Source: Prevotella sp.
GTDB taxonomy: Bacteria; Bacteroidota; Bacteroidia; Bacteroidales; Bacteroidaceae
Assembly (NCBI GenBank): GCA_017617615.1
Contig: JAFZVV010000002.1
Coordinates: 1 to 64,000 of the forward strand
Length of the DNA stretch: 64,000 nt
Direction of reading: 5' to 3'
Part shown: positions 37,409 through 46,012 of the stretch, one piece after another
Layout: every line of letters begins with the position of its first letter
How positions within the stretch are numbered: the first letter of the stretch is position 1
Made by a program: the position numbers and the translations under genes
The notes under the pieces: model-generated
Told to the model about the DNA's origin: nothing
Database searches by the model: none
The model's input: the letters and a program-made list of their open reading frames with translations, nothing else

Positions 37409-38960
37409 AATCCTCCTTCTCCTCTTCGTCCTCCTCACTGCCTCGGGAGCCACTGCCGACACCATCAGCGTCGCGCCGGGCGGAAGCCTGCACGAGGCTC
37501 TGCGGCAGGCACGTGAGTGGCGTCGCACCAACGACCCGCGCTGCAAGGGGGGCATCACTATCCATATTTCCGCTGGACGGTATTATATGGACGAGCCCCT
37601 CTTCATCCGTCCCGAAGACAGCGGCACACCCACATCGCCCCTCACCATAGAGGGCGAGGGGGGTACCGTACTCTGCGGCGACGCGCCCCAGCGCCACACC
37701 CAACTCTTCCCCAAGGAGGGCATGGAGCGCATCATCGGTTTCGATGCCGGGCGGCGCACCATCACCATCCCCACGCCCCCCAGGCGTGTGCTGAAGCAGA
37801 AGAACCTCGAGATGGTGGTGCACCAGCGCTGGGCGATGGCCATCCTGCGGGTGAAGGACATGAAAGTGCGTGGCAAGCAGACCGAGGTGTCTTTCCTGGA
37901 ACCAGAGAGCCGGCTGGAGTTCGAGCACCCCTGGCCACAGCCTGTTGTCGGCGGTGAGAAGGGCAACAGCAGTTTTCTGCTGCGCACCACCGAACAGCGT
38001 GATGGCATCGAGCAACTCGTTGTCGTCCAAGGCACGGAGGAACATCCCATCAAGAATGTGGCGCTCTTCAACCTTTCTTTTGAGAACACCACATGGAACC
38101 GTCCGCTGCACAAGGGACACGTGACGCTGCAAGGCGGATTCCCCATCATCGATGCCTATAAACTGAAGGAGAAAGAAGGACTGCCCTGGGACACGGGACT
38201 GGAGAACCAGGCATGGATAGAGCGCCCTGTGGCTGCCGTCAGCGTGAGCCACGCCTCACATGTCGTCGTGCGCCGCTGCAGGTTCTGCCACCTCGCCGCC
38301 ACCGCCCTCGATTTCGTCGACGACATCCACGACTGCGACGTGAGCAAGTGCATCTTCGAGCACATCGGCGGCACGGCCATCATGGGCGGTTCGTTTGCCG
38401 AGAGTCCGCGCGAGGTGCACCGTCCCTACGACAACCTGGCGGCACGCTGCCAACGCCTGGCCATTATCGACAACCGCATCGTCGATGCCACCACCGAAGA
38501 CTGGGGTGCCGTAGCCATCTCGCTCGGTTACGTCAGCGCGTGCACCATCGCCAGGAACGAGATCAGCAAGGTCAACTACTCGGGTATTTGTGTAGGATGG
38601 GGATGGACGCCCATGAAAACAGGCATGGAAGCCAACTACATCATCGCCAACAAGGTGTACGACTATGCCCGCCAACTCTACGATGCCGGTGGTATCTACA
38701 CGCTGAGCAACCAGCCCTATTCCCATATTAGCCATAATGAGATAGGAAGCCCCTATCCCGCCCCCTATGCCACCAACGACCGCGGTTTCCGCATCTATCT
38801 TGATGCCCGCACCGACGGGTATACCTTGAAAGACAACATCACCAAAGACCATGAAGAGTCCGTAGGCCGACCTATCCGTCGGGATGAGATAGGCGAGAAC
38901 AACATCGGGCCCGACATGAAGTTCATCATAGGGTCAACGACAACACCTGCTGTGGAATGA
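37401..38960 (+). CDS. Right-handed beta-helix protein, GH141-like, exported
   Basis: The 519-aa protein has a signal peptide (MYRILLLLFVLLTASGATA). Pectin-lyase-type beta-helix repeats follow, seen as short recurring strands (VSVSHASHVVVRRCRFCHLA, CDVSKCIFEHIGGTAI, RLAIIDNRIVDATTEDWGA, CTIARNEISKVNYSGICVG). Near the end DAGGIYTLSNQPYSHISHNEIG resembles GH141 enzymes such as Bacteroides BT1002, an alpha-L-fucosidase of rhamnogalacturonan II (from memory). Polysaccharide lyase or GH120-type activity is also possible. The start overlaps the 94-aa gene and the stop overlaps GH31 (ATGA), showing translational coupling. Confidence 0.82.
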   Translation: MYRILLLLFVLLTASGATADTISVAPGGSLHEALRQAREWRRTNDPRCKGGITIHISAGRYYMDEPLFIRPEDSGTPTSPLTIEGEGGTVLCGDAPQRHTQLFPKEGMERIIGFDAGRRTITIPTPPRRVLKQKNLEMVVHQRWAMAILRVKDMKVRGKQTEVSFLEPESRLEFEHPWPQPVVGGEKGNSSFLLRTTEQRDGIEQLVVVQGTEEHPIKNVALFNLSFENTTWNRPLHKGHVTLQGGFPIIDAYKLKEKEGLPWDTGLENQAWIERPVAAVSVSHASHVVVRRCRFCHLAATALDFVDDIHDCDVSKCIFEHIGGTAIMGGSFAESPREVHRPYDNLAARCQRLAIIDNRIVDATTEDWGAVAISLGYVSACTIARNEISKVNYSGICVGWGWTPMKTGMEANYIIANKVYDYARQLYDAGGIYTLSNQPYSHISHNEIGSPYPAPYATNDRGFRIYLDARTDGYTLKDNITKDHEESVGRPIRRDEIGENNIGPDMKFIIGSTTTPAVE

Positions 38961-41224
38961 AACCAACCAACTACCACCTCTTCGACTTCATGGACTTCGA
39001 CTCTGCCCTGCAGCGGCACGAAGCCCTGTGGAAAGCCCTCGCCCCCACCGACATCAGTGAGCACGACGGCGACATCCACATCACCCTGCCCTTCCAGAAG
39101 CAGAAAGAGCAGGAAGACATGGCGCCCGACACCACCGTACCGCCACGCCACCACACCCTCGTGGTGAGGGCATACGCCCCCGATATCCTGCGCCTGTTTA
39201 TCTCTTTCTGCGGCGAGCCCATGACCGACCACGACGCCATGCTGCAGATGGCGGAAGCCCCGGAATTCCCGATTAGCACCATTCCCCTTCACCTCGACGG
39301 CACCGACATCATCGATGCCACAGGCGTGAAGCGCGGCACCATAGACTGCTCTCCCCTGCCCCTCGACCACTGGAGCGACCTGCTCCCCCCACCCCAGTCG
39401 GCACCCCGCATCACATTCTTCCCCGACGGTGACCCGTCGAAAGGCGTGACGCTGAGCGACGACCATTTCTCACCCCCACGCTACGACGCGCTGCCCATCG
39501 GTTTCGTGACCGTAGGCGATGCGTGTGCTGCCCCTGCCGAGCGGGCCACCATCAGCGTGGGCTGCACGCCCGACGAGTGCTTCGCGGGCACGGGCGAGCG
39601 CTTCCGTAAGATGGACCTCAGCGGACAGACGTTCCTCTTGAAGAACCAAGACGGGCAGGGCGTGAACAACCGCCGCTGCTACAAGAACATCCCTTTCTAC
39701 CTGTCGAGTCGCGGCTACGGCGCGTTCCTCCACACCAGCGACTATTGCAAGTTGTCGTTGGCCGACCACTCCACGCGTTCGGTGCAGTGGCTGTGCGATG
39801 GTGCCACCCTCGACCTGTTCCTCATCGGCGGCACCTCGCCCGAGGCCATCCTCCGAGGCTACCGCATGCTCACGGGTTTCCCACAGATGCCCCCGCTGTG
39901 GTCGTTCGGCATCTGGATGAGTCGCATGACGTATTTCTCTGCCGACGAGGTGGAGGACATCTGCCACCGTCTGCGCCGTGAGCACTACCCCTGCGACGTC
40001 ATCCATCTCGACACGGGGTGGTTCCGTCGCGACTGGCTCTGCGAGTGGAAGTTCAATCCCGACAGGTTCCCCGACCCCGAGGGGTTCATCCGCCGACTGG
40101 GCGAACAGGGGTTCAAGGTGTCGCTGTGGCAACTGCCCTATGTGGCAGAGGGTGCCGAACAACTGCAGGAGGCGAAGGCGAACCACTACATCAGTCAGCC
40201 CACAGACGGACAGGAAGAGGAAGGGAAGGATGCCTCGTCGAACTTCTCCGCCCTTGACTACGCCGGCACCATCGACTTCACGTCGCCCGAAGCCACGCAG
40301 TGGTACAAGGACCGGCTTCTTCGTCCGCTCCTCGACATGGGGGTAGCATGCATCAAGACCGACTTCGGCGAGAACATCCACATGGACCACCACTACCACG
40401 GCATGACGCCTCAGCGGCTCAACAACCTCTACGCCCTGCTCTACCAGCGCGCTGCCTACGACATCACGAAAGAGACGACGGGCGAGGGCATCATCTGGGC
40501 ACGGGCGGCATGGGCAGGATGCCAACGCTATCCCCTGCACTGGGGCGGTGACAGCGCGAGCACGTGGGACGGCATGGCGGGCTCGCTGCGCGGCGGACTG
40601 CACCTCGGACTGAGCGGCTTCGCTTTCTGGAGCCACGACGTGCCGGGCTTCCATTCCCTGCCCGACTTCATGAACTCACCCCTCGACGAGAAGGTGTATG
40701 TGCGGTGGACGCAAATGGGGGTATTCACCTCGCATATGCGTTACCACGGCACATGCAAGCGCGAGCCGTGGCACTATCCCGCCATCGCCCCCATCGTGAG
40801 GCGCTGGTGGCGGTTGCGCTACCGTCTGCTGCCCTACATCGTGGAACAAAGCGAGAAAGCCTGTCGGAGCGGCATGCCGCTGTTGCAGGCGCTCCTCCTC
40901 CGTCATCCCCACGACCGCCAGTGTTGGCATATCGACGACGAGTACTACTTCGGCGAGTCGTTCCTCGTCTGTCCGGTGATGAACGCCGCCGACCGCCGTG
41001 ACATCTACCTGCCCGAAGGCACATGGGTGGACTTCTTCACCGGCGAGCGATACGAGGGAGGGCGCTGGCACTACGACGTGGAGACACCCCTCCACCGCAT
41101 GCCGGTATTCGTGCGCCCTGGCTCCCAAATCCCCCTCTATCCCGATGATGTCGACAGCACCGCCGAGATGGATATCAACCGCCAGGAAATCTTTGAAATC
41201 ACAGACAGAGGGATGGAGGTTTGA
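38957..41224 (+). CDS. GH31 alpha-xylosidase/alpha-glucosidase, cytosolic
   Basis: The 755-aa protein has no signal peptide, unlike nearly all other glycosidases here. It has the GH31 N-terminal beta-sandwich (about 1-290), the TIM barrel (about 310-640) and C-terminal beta domains. The nucleophile is Asp469 in CIKTDFGEN and the acid/base is Asp532 in HWGGDSASTW. VIHLDTGWF and FPDPEGFIRRL resemble the YicI-type alpha-xylosidases. It should act on imported disaccharides or short oligomers. The final codons and TGA coincide with the start of a modular repeat (GGAGGTTTGATTTC). Confidence 0.93.
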   Translation: MKPTNYHLFDFMDFDSALQRHEALWKALAPTDISEHDGDIHITLPFQKQKEQEDMAPDTTVPPRHHTLVVRAYAPDILRLFISFCGEPMTDHDAMLQMAEAPEFPISTIPLHLDGTDIIDATGVKRGTIDCSPLPLDHWSDLLPPPQSAPRITFFPDGDPSKGVTLSDDHFSPPRYDALPIGFVTVGDACAAPAERATISVGCTPDECFAGTGERFRKMDLSGQTFLLKNQDGQGVNNRRCYKNIPFYLSSRGYGAFLHTSDYCKLSLADHSTRSVQWLCDGATLDLFLIGGTSPEAILRGYRMLTGFPQMPPLWSFGIWMSRMTYFSADEVEDICHRLRREHYPCDVIHLDTGWFRRDWLCEWKFNPDRFPDPEGFIRRLGEQGFKVSLWQLPYVAEGAEQLQEAKANHYISQPTDGQEEEGKDASSNFSALDYAGTIDFTSPEATQWYKDRLLRPLLDMGVACIKTDFGENIHMDHHYHGMTPQRLNNLYALLYQRAAYDITKETTGEGIIWARAAWAGCQRYPLHWGGDSASTWDGMAGSLRGGLHLGLSGFAFWSHDVPGFHSLPDFMNSPLDEKVYVRWTQMGVFTSHMRYHGTCKREPWHYPAIAPIVRRWWRLRYRLLPYIVEQSEKACRSGMPLLQALLLRHPHDRQCWHIDDEYYFGESFLVCPVMNAADRRDIYLPEGTWVDFFTGERYEGGRWHYDVETPLHRMPVFVRPGSQIPLYPDDVDSTAEMDINRQEIFEITDRGMEV

Positions 41225-41359
41225 TTTCGGGCTTCGCCCGAATATTGAAAGGGCAGAATGGGCAAAATGGGCAGTGTGGGCTGAGTCGCAGAGCATATGT
41301 CCCTTTAACTTCCCTTGAATAATTTTCAATTTTCAATCTTCAATCTTCAATTTTCAATA
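41216..41359 (+). repeat. Modular intergenic repeat overlapping the GH31 stop
   Basis: GAGGTTTGATTTC carries the GH31 stop codon. Next come hairpin GGGC-TTC-GCCC, one heptad, four nonamers, core GAGTCGCAGAGCATATGTCC, two undecamers and five CAATTTT/CAATCTT heptads, ending nine bases before the symporter start. Confidence 0.92.
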
Positions 41360-41367
41360 GTAAAAAA

Positions 41368-42921
41368 ATGTCCCCCCACTACATGCAAGGCCTCGACTGG
41401 CTGATACTCGCCATCTATTTCGCCCTCCTCATCGCCATTGGCGTATGGGCAAGTATGAAACGCAAGAAAGAGAGCAGCCTCTTCCTTGCCGAGCGCTCCC
41501 TACGCTGGCACCACATCGGCTTCTCGATGTGGGGCACCAACGTCGGTCCGTCGATGCTCATTGCCAGCGCCTCCGCGGGCTTCACCTCGGGCATCGTCTC
41601 GGGCAACTACGCATGGTATGCCTTCGTGTTCATCGCCATGCTCGCCTTCGTCTTCGCCCCACGCTACCTCGGGTCGGGCGTACAGACGCTGCCGGAGTTC
41701 ATGGGACTGCGTTTCGGACAGTCCACCCGCAACATCCTGGCATGGTACACCATCGTCACCATCATCATCTCGTGGCTCGCACTGACGCTCTTCGCCGGCG
41801 GCATCCTCATCCGTCAGGTGTTCGACATCCCCATGTGGCTGTCGGCACTCATCCTGCTGCTCATCTCCGCCTTCTTCACTATCCTCGGCGGACTGAAGGC
41901 GGTGGCGTATACCAACGTCTATCAGATGACGCTACTCATCCTCGTCTCCGCCGTGCTCACCATCGTCGGCCTGCACCATGTGGGGGGCGTGGGTGCACTC
42001 ATCGCGAAGGTGCCGTCCGACTACTGGGTACTGTTCAAGCCCAACAGCGACGAGGCGTTCCCCTGGCTGCCCATCGTTCTGGGCTATCTCGTCATGGGGA
42101 TGTGGTTCTGGTGCACCGACCAGTCGATGGTGCAGCCCGTGCTGGGAGCGAGAGACCTGCGTGAAGGACAGTTGGGCACTAACTTCACGGGATGGCTGAA
42201 GATTCTCGACGTGCCGCTCTACATCCTTCCCGGCGTCATCTGCCTTGCGCTCTTCCCCACCCTCGACAACCCCGACGAGGCGTATCTCACGATGGTGGAG
42301 CACCTCTTCCCCGTGGGCATGGTGGGACTGGTGTTCGCTGTGCTCACCGCCTGTCTGGTGTCTACCATCGGGTCGGCACTCAACGCCCTGAGCACCGTCT
42401 TCACCATCGACATCTACGTGAAGCGCTTCCGTCCCGATGCCTCACAGCGCCGCATCAACTACGTGGGACGTGTCGTCACCCTCGTCGGTGCCGCCATAGC
42501 CATCATCATCACCGTGGCCATCGACAGCATCAAGGGCCTCAACCTGTTCAATATCTTCCAGTCGGTGTTGAGTTTCATCGCACCGCCGATGACCGCCGTG
42601 TTCCTCCTCGGCGTGTTCTGGCAGCGCACCACCACTCGGGCTGCAAATGTCGCACTCACTGCAGGCACGGCGTTTTGCCTCATCGTGGGCATCCTCTATC
42701 TCTGGGGACCTGACAGTGCGCTATGGCCGCATTTCATGATGCTCTCGTTCCTCCTCTTCGTCATCCTCGCCGTGATGATGGTCATCGTGTCATTGCTCGA
42801 CAAGAAGAGCACCGTGCACGCCATCCCACAGCCCATCCGTGGCAAGACGTCGCGCCTGGTCACCACCCTCTGGCTCCTCCTCGCCATCGTGATGCTGTGC
42901 CTCTATGTCGTCTTCAACTGA
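41368..42921 (+). CDS. Sodium:solute symporter (SSS family), probable sugar importer
   Basis: The 517-aa inner-membrane protein has about 13 hydrophobic helices. The SSS core is visible: GLDWLILAIYFALLIAIGVWAS, the FSMWGTNVGPSMLIASASAGF unwound helix, LGSGVQTLPEFMGLRFG (the family LPEF motif), and TACLVSTIGSALNALSTVFTID, which carries the sodium-site Ser/Thr residues. It resembles the SGLT-like sugar transporters placed beside glycosidases in Bacteroidota. Following the cytosolic GH31 and the isomerase, uptake of the released sugar is the likely role. Confidence 0.92.
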   Translation: MSPHYMQGLDWLILAIYFALLIAIGVWASMKRKKESSLFLAERSLRWHHIGFSMWGTNVGPSMLIASASAGFTSGIVSGNYAWYAFVFIAMLAFVFAPRYLGSGVQTLPEFMGLRFGQSTRNILAWYTIVTIIISWLALTLFAGGILIRQVFDIPMWLSALILLLISAFFTILGGLKAVAYTNVYQMTLLILVSAVLTIVGLHHVGGVGALIAKVPSDYWVLFKPNSDEAFPWLPIVLGYLVMGMWFWCTDQSMVQPVLGARDLREGQLGTNFTGWLKILDVPLYILPGVICLALFPTLDNPDEAYLTMVEHLFPVGMVGLVFAVLTACLVSTIGSALNALSTVFTIDIYVKRFRPDASQRRINYVGRVVTLVGAAIAIIITVAIDSIKGLNLFNIFQSVLSFIAPPMTAVFLLGVFWQRTTTRAANVALTAGTAFCLIVGILYLWGPDSALWPHFMMLSFLLFVILAVMMVIVSLLDKKSTVHAIPQPIRGKTSRLVTTLWLLLAIVMLCLYVVFN

Positions 42922-43009
42922 GAACAGAGTTGAAGGGAAGTTAACAGGAATATAAAGAATAACGGGAATGAGAAGAATGGACTTCCGACGAGCCGGCCAA
43001 AAGATTAAA

Positions 43010-43183
43010 CGAACACGAATTTCACGAATCAACACGAATTTGCCACTGCGTGGCTAATATTGGACGCGGCTCGGTAATGAAAATAAAAAAAACATCTTTT
43101 ATTTTGCATTACACTCGGCTTTCACTATATTTGCGGTTGAAGAATGCAAGAGAATTCGTGAAGATTCGGTTAATTCGTGTTCG
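43010..43183. repeat. Inverted repeat pair (CACGAAT-type) enclosing a promoter
   Basis: Arms at 43010-43039 and 43154-43183 match 25 of 30 bases when one is reversed. Each contains several ACACGAAT/TCACGAAT units. The 114-base interval holds a full Bacteroidota promoter. Confidence 0.75.
43103..43133 (+). promoter_or_regulatory. Bacteroidota promoter for the ABC transporter
   Basis: TTTG at 43103-43106, a 19-base spacer, and TATATTTG at 43126-43133. It excludes an upstream in-frame ATG at 43050 as the start. Confidence 0.8.
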
Positions 43184-43205
43184 AAAGAAATTTGGTATAT
43201 TATAT

Positions 43206-45035
43206 ATGCAAGAAGAAAGACAAAACGTGACCACCAGCAAGATGAACATCCTCGACCTCCTGAGGAACATCCTGCCCTTCGTGCTGCCCTATAAGTGGCT
43301 CATCGGCGTGACACTGGCCCTCACCCTCGTCGGGTCGTTCATGGCACAGGTCAATGCCGTGGTGCTCGACCGTGCCGTCGACGCCATCAACGCCCTCATC
43401 CAACAGCCACAGTTCTCCTGGTCTAGTGCCGTGCGTATCCTCGTCACCATCTCGGTCATCCTCCTCGGCAAGGAAGTCATCTCCGCCCTCGTGACCTTCT
43501 TCCAGCGCTACTACGGCGAGCGCATGCGTATCCTCGTGAGCCGCGACCTGTCGGTGAACGTCGTGAAGCGGATGCTGTCGTTCAGGATGGCGTTCTTCAC
43601 CGCCGAGGGCAACGAGACGGGGAAGTTGCAGTCGCGCATCGACCGTGGCATCATGAGCCTGAGCAACACCGTCAACAACTTCTTCATCGAGATCCTGCCG
43701 CTCTTCACCAGCGCCATCCTCGCCCTCGCGCTGATGTTCATGGCCAACGTCTACGTGGGCCTCGTGGCACTCTGCATCGTCCCCATCTACTTCTGGGTGA
43801 CCTATATCCAGGCGAAGCGGATGAAAGGCGGACGAAGGGGCATCTTCGGCGGTCACCAGGCGGTGAGCCAGAGCATCCTCAACATCATCGAGAGCATCAC
43901 CGTCATCAAGTCGTTCAACCGCGAGAAGATAGAGGCGGGACGGCAGGCCGACATCCAGCGCACGATGACCGACCTGCAACTCAGCACGCGCAAGCAGAGT
44001 TATATGTTCAATGGTCTGAAGACATTCCTCGAGCAGATAGGCACCGTGCTCATCATCATCCTCACCGCCTACCTCGTCCTCATCGACTACCCCGGCATGA
44101 CCATCGGAAAAATCATGTACCATGTGATGCTCTTCGCCAACGTCAGCGCCCCCATCCGACAGCTCCACCGCATCTACGACGACATGAACGACGCGCTCAT
44201 CTATGCCGAGGGGTTCTTCGGCATCCTCCATGCCGACCACGAGGTGGAGGAGACGGGCAAGCACCATCCGGTGGAGGTGAAGGGCGACTTCCAACTCTCG
44301 GGCGTCGACTTCACCTACAGCAACGGCACGCAGGCCCTCTTCGATGTCTCCATGCATATCCAAAGCGGCAAAATCACCGCCCTCGTGGGACTCAGCGGGG
44401 CGGGCAAGAGCACCGTCGTCAACCTCCTCGATAAGTTCTACCACCCCGACTGCGGCAGCATCACCCTCGACGGCGTGGAACTGAGCGAGTGGGACACGCA
44501 GTGGCTACGCGAGAACGTGGGACTGGTGCTGCAGAAGAACCACATCTTCGACGGCAGCATCGAGGAGAACATCAAATATGGCAACCCCGACGCCACGCAC
44601 GAAGAGGTGGTGAAAGCCGCCCAACATGCGTATATCTACGACCAGATAGTGCAACTGCCCAACGGCTTCGAGACCCAGGCACTGCAACTCAGCGGCGGAC
44701 AGCAACAGCGCATCGCCATCGCCCGTATGTTCCTCAAGAACCCGCCCATCATCTTCCTCGACGAGCCCACCGCCAGCCTCGATGCCATCGCCACCGAACA
44801 GATCAAGGCGAGCATCGATGCCATCAAGAGCGGCCGCACCGTCATCATCATCTCGCACAACATCGGCCAGATCATCGATGCCGACTACATCTACGTGCTC
44901 AAGGAGGGCCATGTGGTGCAGGGCGGCAAGCCCCAGGAGGTATACCAGCAAGGCGGTGTCTACAAAGACATCTTCGATGCCAGCGCCCGCAGCATGAACG
45001 TCGATAAGATTGCCAATACGATGGAGCAAAAATAA
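43206..45035 (+). CDS. ABC exporter, fused membrane and ATPase domains (MsbA/lipid or multidrug type)
   Basis: The start at 43206 gives 609 aa. Residues about 20-330 form a six-helix type 1 exporter domain (VLPYKWLIGVTLALTLVGSFM...). The ATPase domain follows with Walker A GLSGAGKST (Lys401), Q-loop VLQKNHIF, signature LSGGQQQR, Walker B IIFLDEP and the H-loop ISHN. It is a half-transporter expected to dimerise in the inner membrane. Substrate is unknown; drugs, lipids or peptides are all possible. It probably forms a transcript with the small secreted protein 26 bases downstream. Confidence 0.93.
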   Translation: MQEERQNVTTSKMNILDLLRNILPFVLPYKWLIGVTLALTLVGSFMAQVNAVVLDRAVDAINALIQQPQFSWSSAVRILVTISVILLGKEVISALVTFFQRYYGERMRILVSRDLSVNVVKRMLSFRMAFFTAEGNETGKLQSRIDRGIMSLSNTVNNFFIEILPLFTSAILALALMFMANVYVGLVALCIVPIYFWVTYIQAKRMKGGRRGIFGGHQAVSQSILNIIESITVIKSFNREKIEAGRQADIQRTMTDLQLSTRKQSYMFNGLKTFLEQIGTVLIIILTAYLVLIDYPGMTIGKIMYHVMLFANVSAPIRQLHRIYDDMNDALIYAEGFFGILHADHEVEETGKHHPVEVKGDFQLSGVDFTYSNGTQALFDVSMHIQSGKITALVGLSGAGKSTVVNLLDKFYHPDCGSITLDGVELSEWDTQWLRENVGLVLQKNHIFDGSIEENIKYGNPDATHEEVVKAAQHAYIYDQIVQLPNGFETQALQLSGGQQQRIAIARMFLKNPPIIFLDEPTASLDAIATEQIKASIDAIKSGRTVIIISHNIGQIIDADYIYVLKEGHVVQGGKPQEVYQQGGVYKDIFDASARSMNVDKIANTMEQK

Positions 45036-45061
45036 GAAATCAACAAACCCATACAATCGAT

Positions 45062-45307
45062 ATGCTGAAGACCCTTATCCTCACCGTCTCGTTCCTATTT
45101 CTCGGAACGCCAATGTTTGTCGATGCCACCTCGCAGAGTGGCACCACGATGGTATATATCAGCACCGGCAATTCCGCCTATGCCTATCACGCCAAACTGG
45201 AATGCCGTACCCTCAAAAGATGTGTTGCCGAAGGCCACTGGAAGAAAATCACCCTCGCCGAAGCCCAGAAGATGGGGCGCAAGCCATGCGGGGTGTGTTA
45301 TAAGTGA
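45062..45307 (+). CDS. Small exported cysteine-rich protein, likely metal-binding
   Basis: The 81-aa protein has a signal peptide (about 1-22). The mature part reads VYISTGNSAYAYHAKLECRTL...ITLAEAQKMGRKPCGVCYK. This fits a known small module with a YH-x5-C pattern and a terminal PCxxC, where His and three Cys could bind zinc. The module also occurs at the ends of nuclease-like proteins in Firmicutes (from memory). Function is unknown; it follows the ABC exporter gene. Confidence 0.8.
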   Translation: MLKTLILTVSFLFLGTPMFVDATSQSGTTMVYISTGNSAYAYHAKLECRTLKRCVAEGHWKKITLAEAQKMGRKPCGVCYK

Positions 45308-45435
45308 AAGGAGCAATGCAGGGAGGGATAGCGAACCGCACTCTTTTTCATTACTTTGTATTCTTCGGGCAGTCGCAGTGCAGCGACCCTACAGTATGCA
45401 TGTGCTTCTTATGGGGGCCATCCCTACAATACCAA

Positions 45436-45470
45436 AAGAACCTCAAAAGTCTGCAACTTTTGAGGTTCTT
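45436..45470. terminator. Perfect palindromic terminator
   Basis: 15-bp arms AAGAACCTCAAAAGT and ACTTTTGAGGTTCTT flank a CTGCA loop. On the minus strand it directly follows the small ORF ending at 45469. The 45308-45435 stretch holds nothing else I can recognise. Confidence 0.88.
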
Positions 45471-45558
45471 AACTGTTGGTTTCCACGTCGGTGGAAAGGG
45501 GGGCGTTCATGTCTTTACCGGGTAATCTCGCCGGGACGAATGAACTGTATTCTTGCAT
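45469..45558 (-). CDS. Putative 29-aa peptide
   Basis: ATG at 45558, stop at 45469-45471, touching the terminator hairpin. The peptide starts MQEYSSFVPARLPGKDMN and is polar with two Pro. It lies nine bases after the 53-aa frame on the same strand. Evidence is only position: start, short spacing and terminator in the right order. Confidence 0.4.
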   Translation of the reverse strand: MQEYSSFVPARLPGKDMNAPLSTDVETNS

Positions 45559-45567
45559 AACGTTTCC

Positions 45568-45729
45568 TTATTTCATTCCCTGGGTGCACTGTGGATAAAC
45601 TGGGCTGATGAACATCAGGAACTTGACGGTGCTCTTCATGGCACGCTTTATTGACTTCATGCACTTCTCTGCCATTGCCTCACCCCTGTACTGGGCAACT
45701 GATATCGGGGATATTTCCATTGTTTTCAT
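45568..45729 (-). CDS. Putative 53-aa basic small protein
   Basis: ATG at 45729, stop at 45568-45570. The peptide starts MKTMEISPISVAQYRGEA and continues with a basic amphipathic helix (EKCMKSIKRAMKSTVKFLMF) holding two Cys in total. It is followed by the 29-aa frame and a strong terminator. Upstream is a modular repeat and the 86-bp direct repeats. No family is recognised; a toxin, signal or peptide precursor are possibilities. Confidence 0.5.
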   Translation of the reverse strand: MKTMEISPISVAQYRGEAMAEKCMKSIKRAMKSTVKFLMFISPVYPQCTQGMK

Positions 45730-45742
45730 AATCGTATTCTTT

Positions 45743-45802
45743 TATTGAAAATTGTTTTCGGGCTTTGCCCGATTGAAAATTAAAAATTGAAAATTAAAAA
45801 TT
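45743..45802 (+). repeat. Modular repeat, hairpin and heptads only
   Basis: ATTGAAAATTG, hairpin GGGC-TTT-GCCC, then ATTGAAA/ATTAAAA heptads. Confidence 0.8.
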
Positions 45803-45807
45803 TAACC

Positions 45808-45979
45808 TTGAAAATTGGGACTTCATCTCGAATGTCGGCGGCGTTTCGGCTTAATGAAAGTGGACTTTCTTATGCACTCAACTTGCACGATATTTGAAAA
45901 TTGGGACTTTGTCCCGAATGTCGGCGGCGTTTCGGCATAATGAAAGTGGGCTTTCTTCTGCACTCAACTTGCACGACAT
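45808..45979. repeat. Two 86-bp direct repeats
   Basis: Units at 45808-45893 and 45894-45979 are nearly identical (GAATGTCGGCGGCGTTTCGG shared exactly), with about eight differences. Each contains GCACTCAACTTGCACGA, a motif I recall as common in Bacteroidota intergenic DNA. They lie between the 46013 gene and the small frames. Confidence 0.88.
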
Positions 45980-46012
45980 TTAGTAAGCTTACTTCCTCAT
46001 GCCTTCTCGTTG

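Noticed and set aside
42940..43205. Extra N-terminus for the ABC exporter from 43050
   Set aside because: The promoter at 43103-43133 lies downstream of that start and the extension is a translated inverted repeat.
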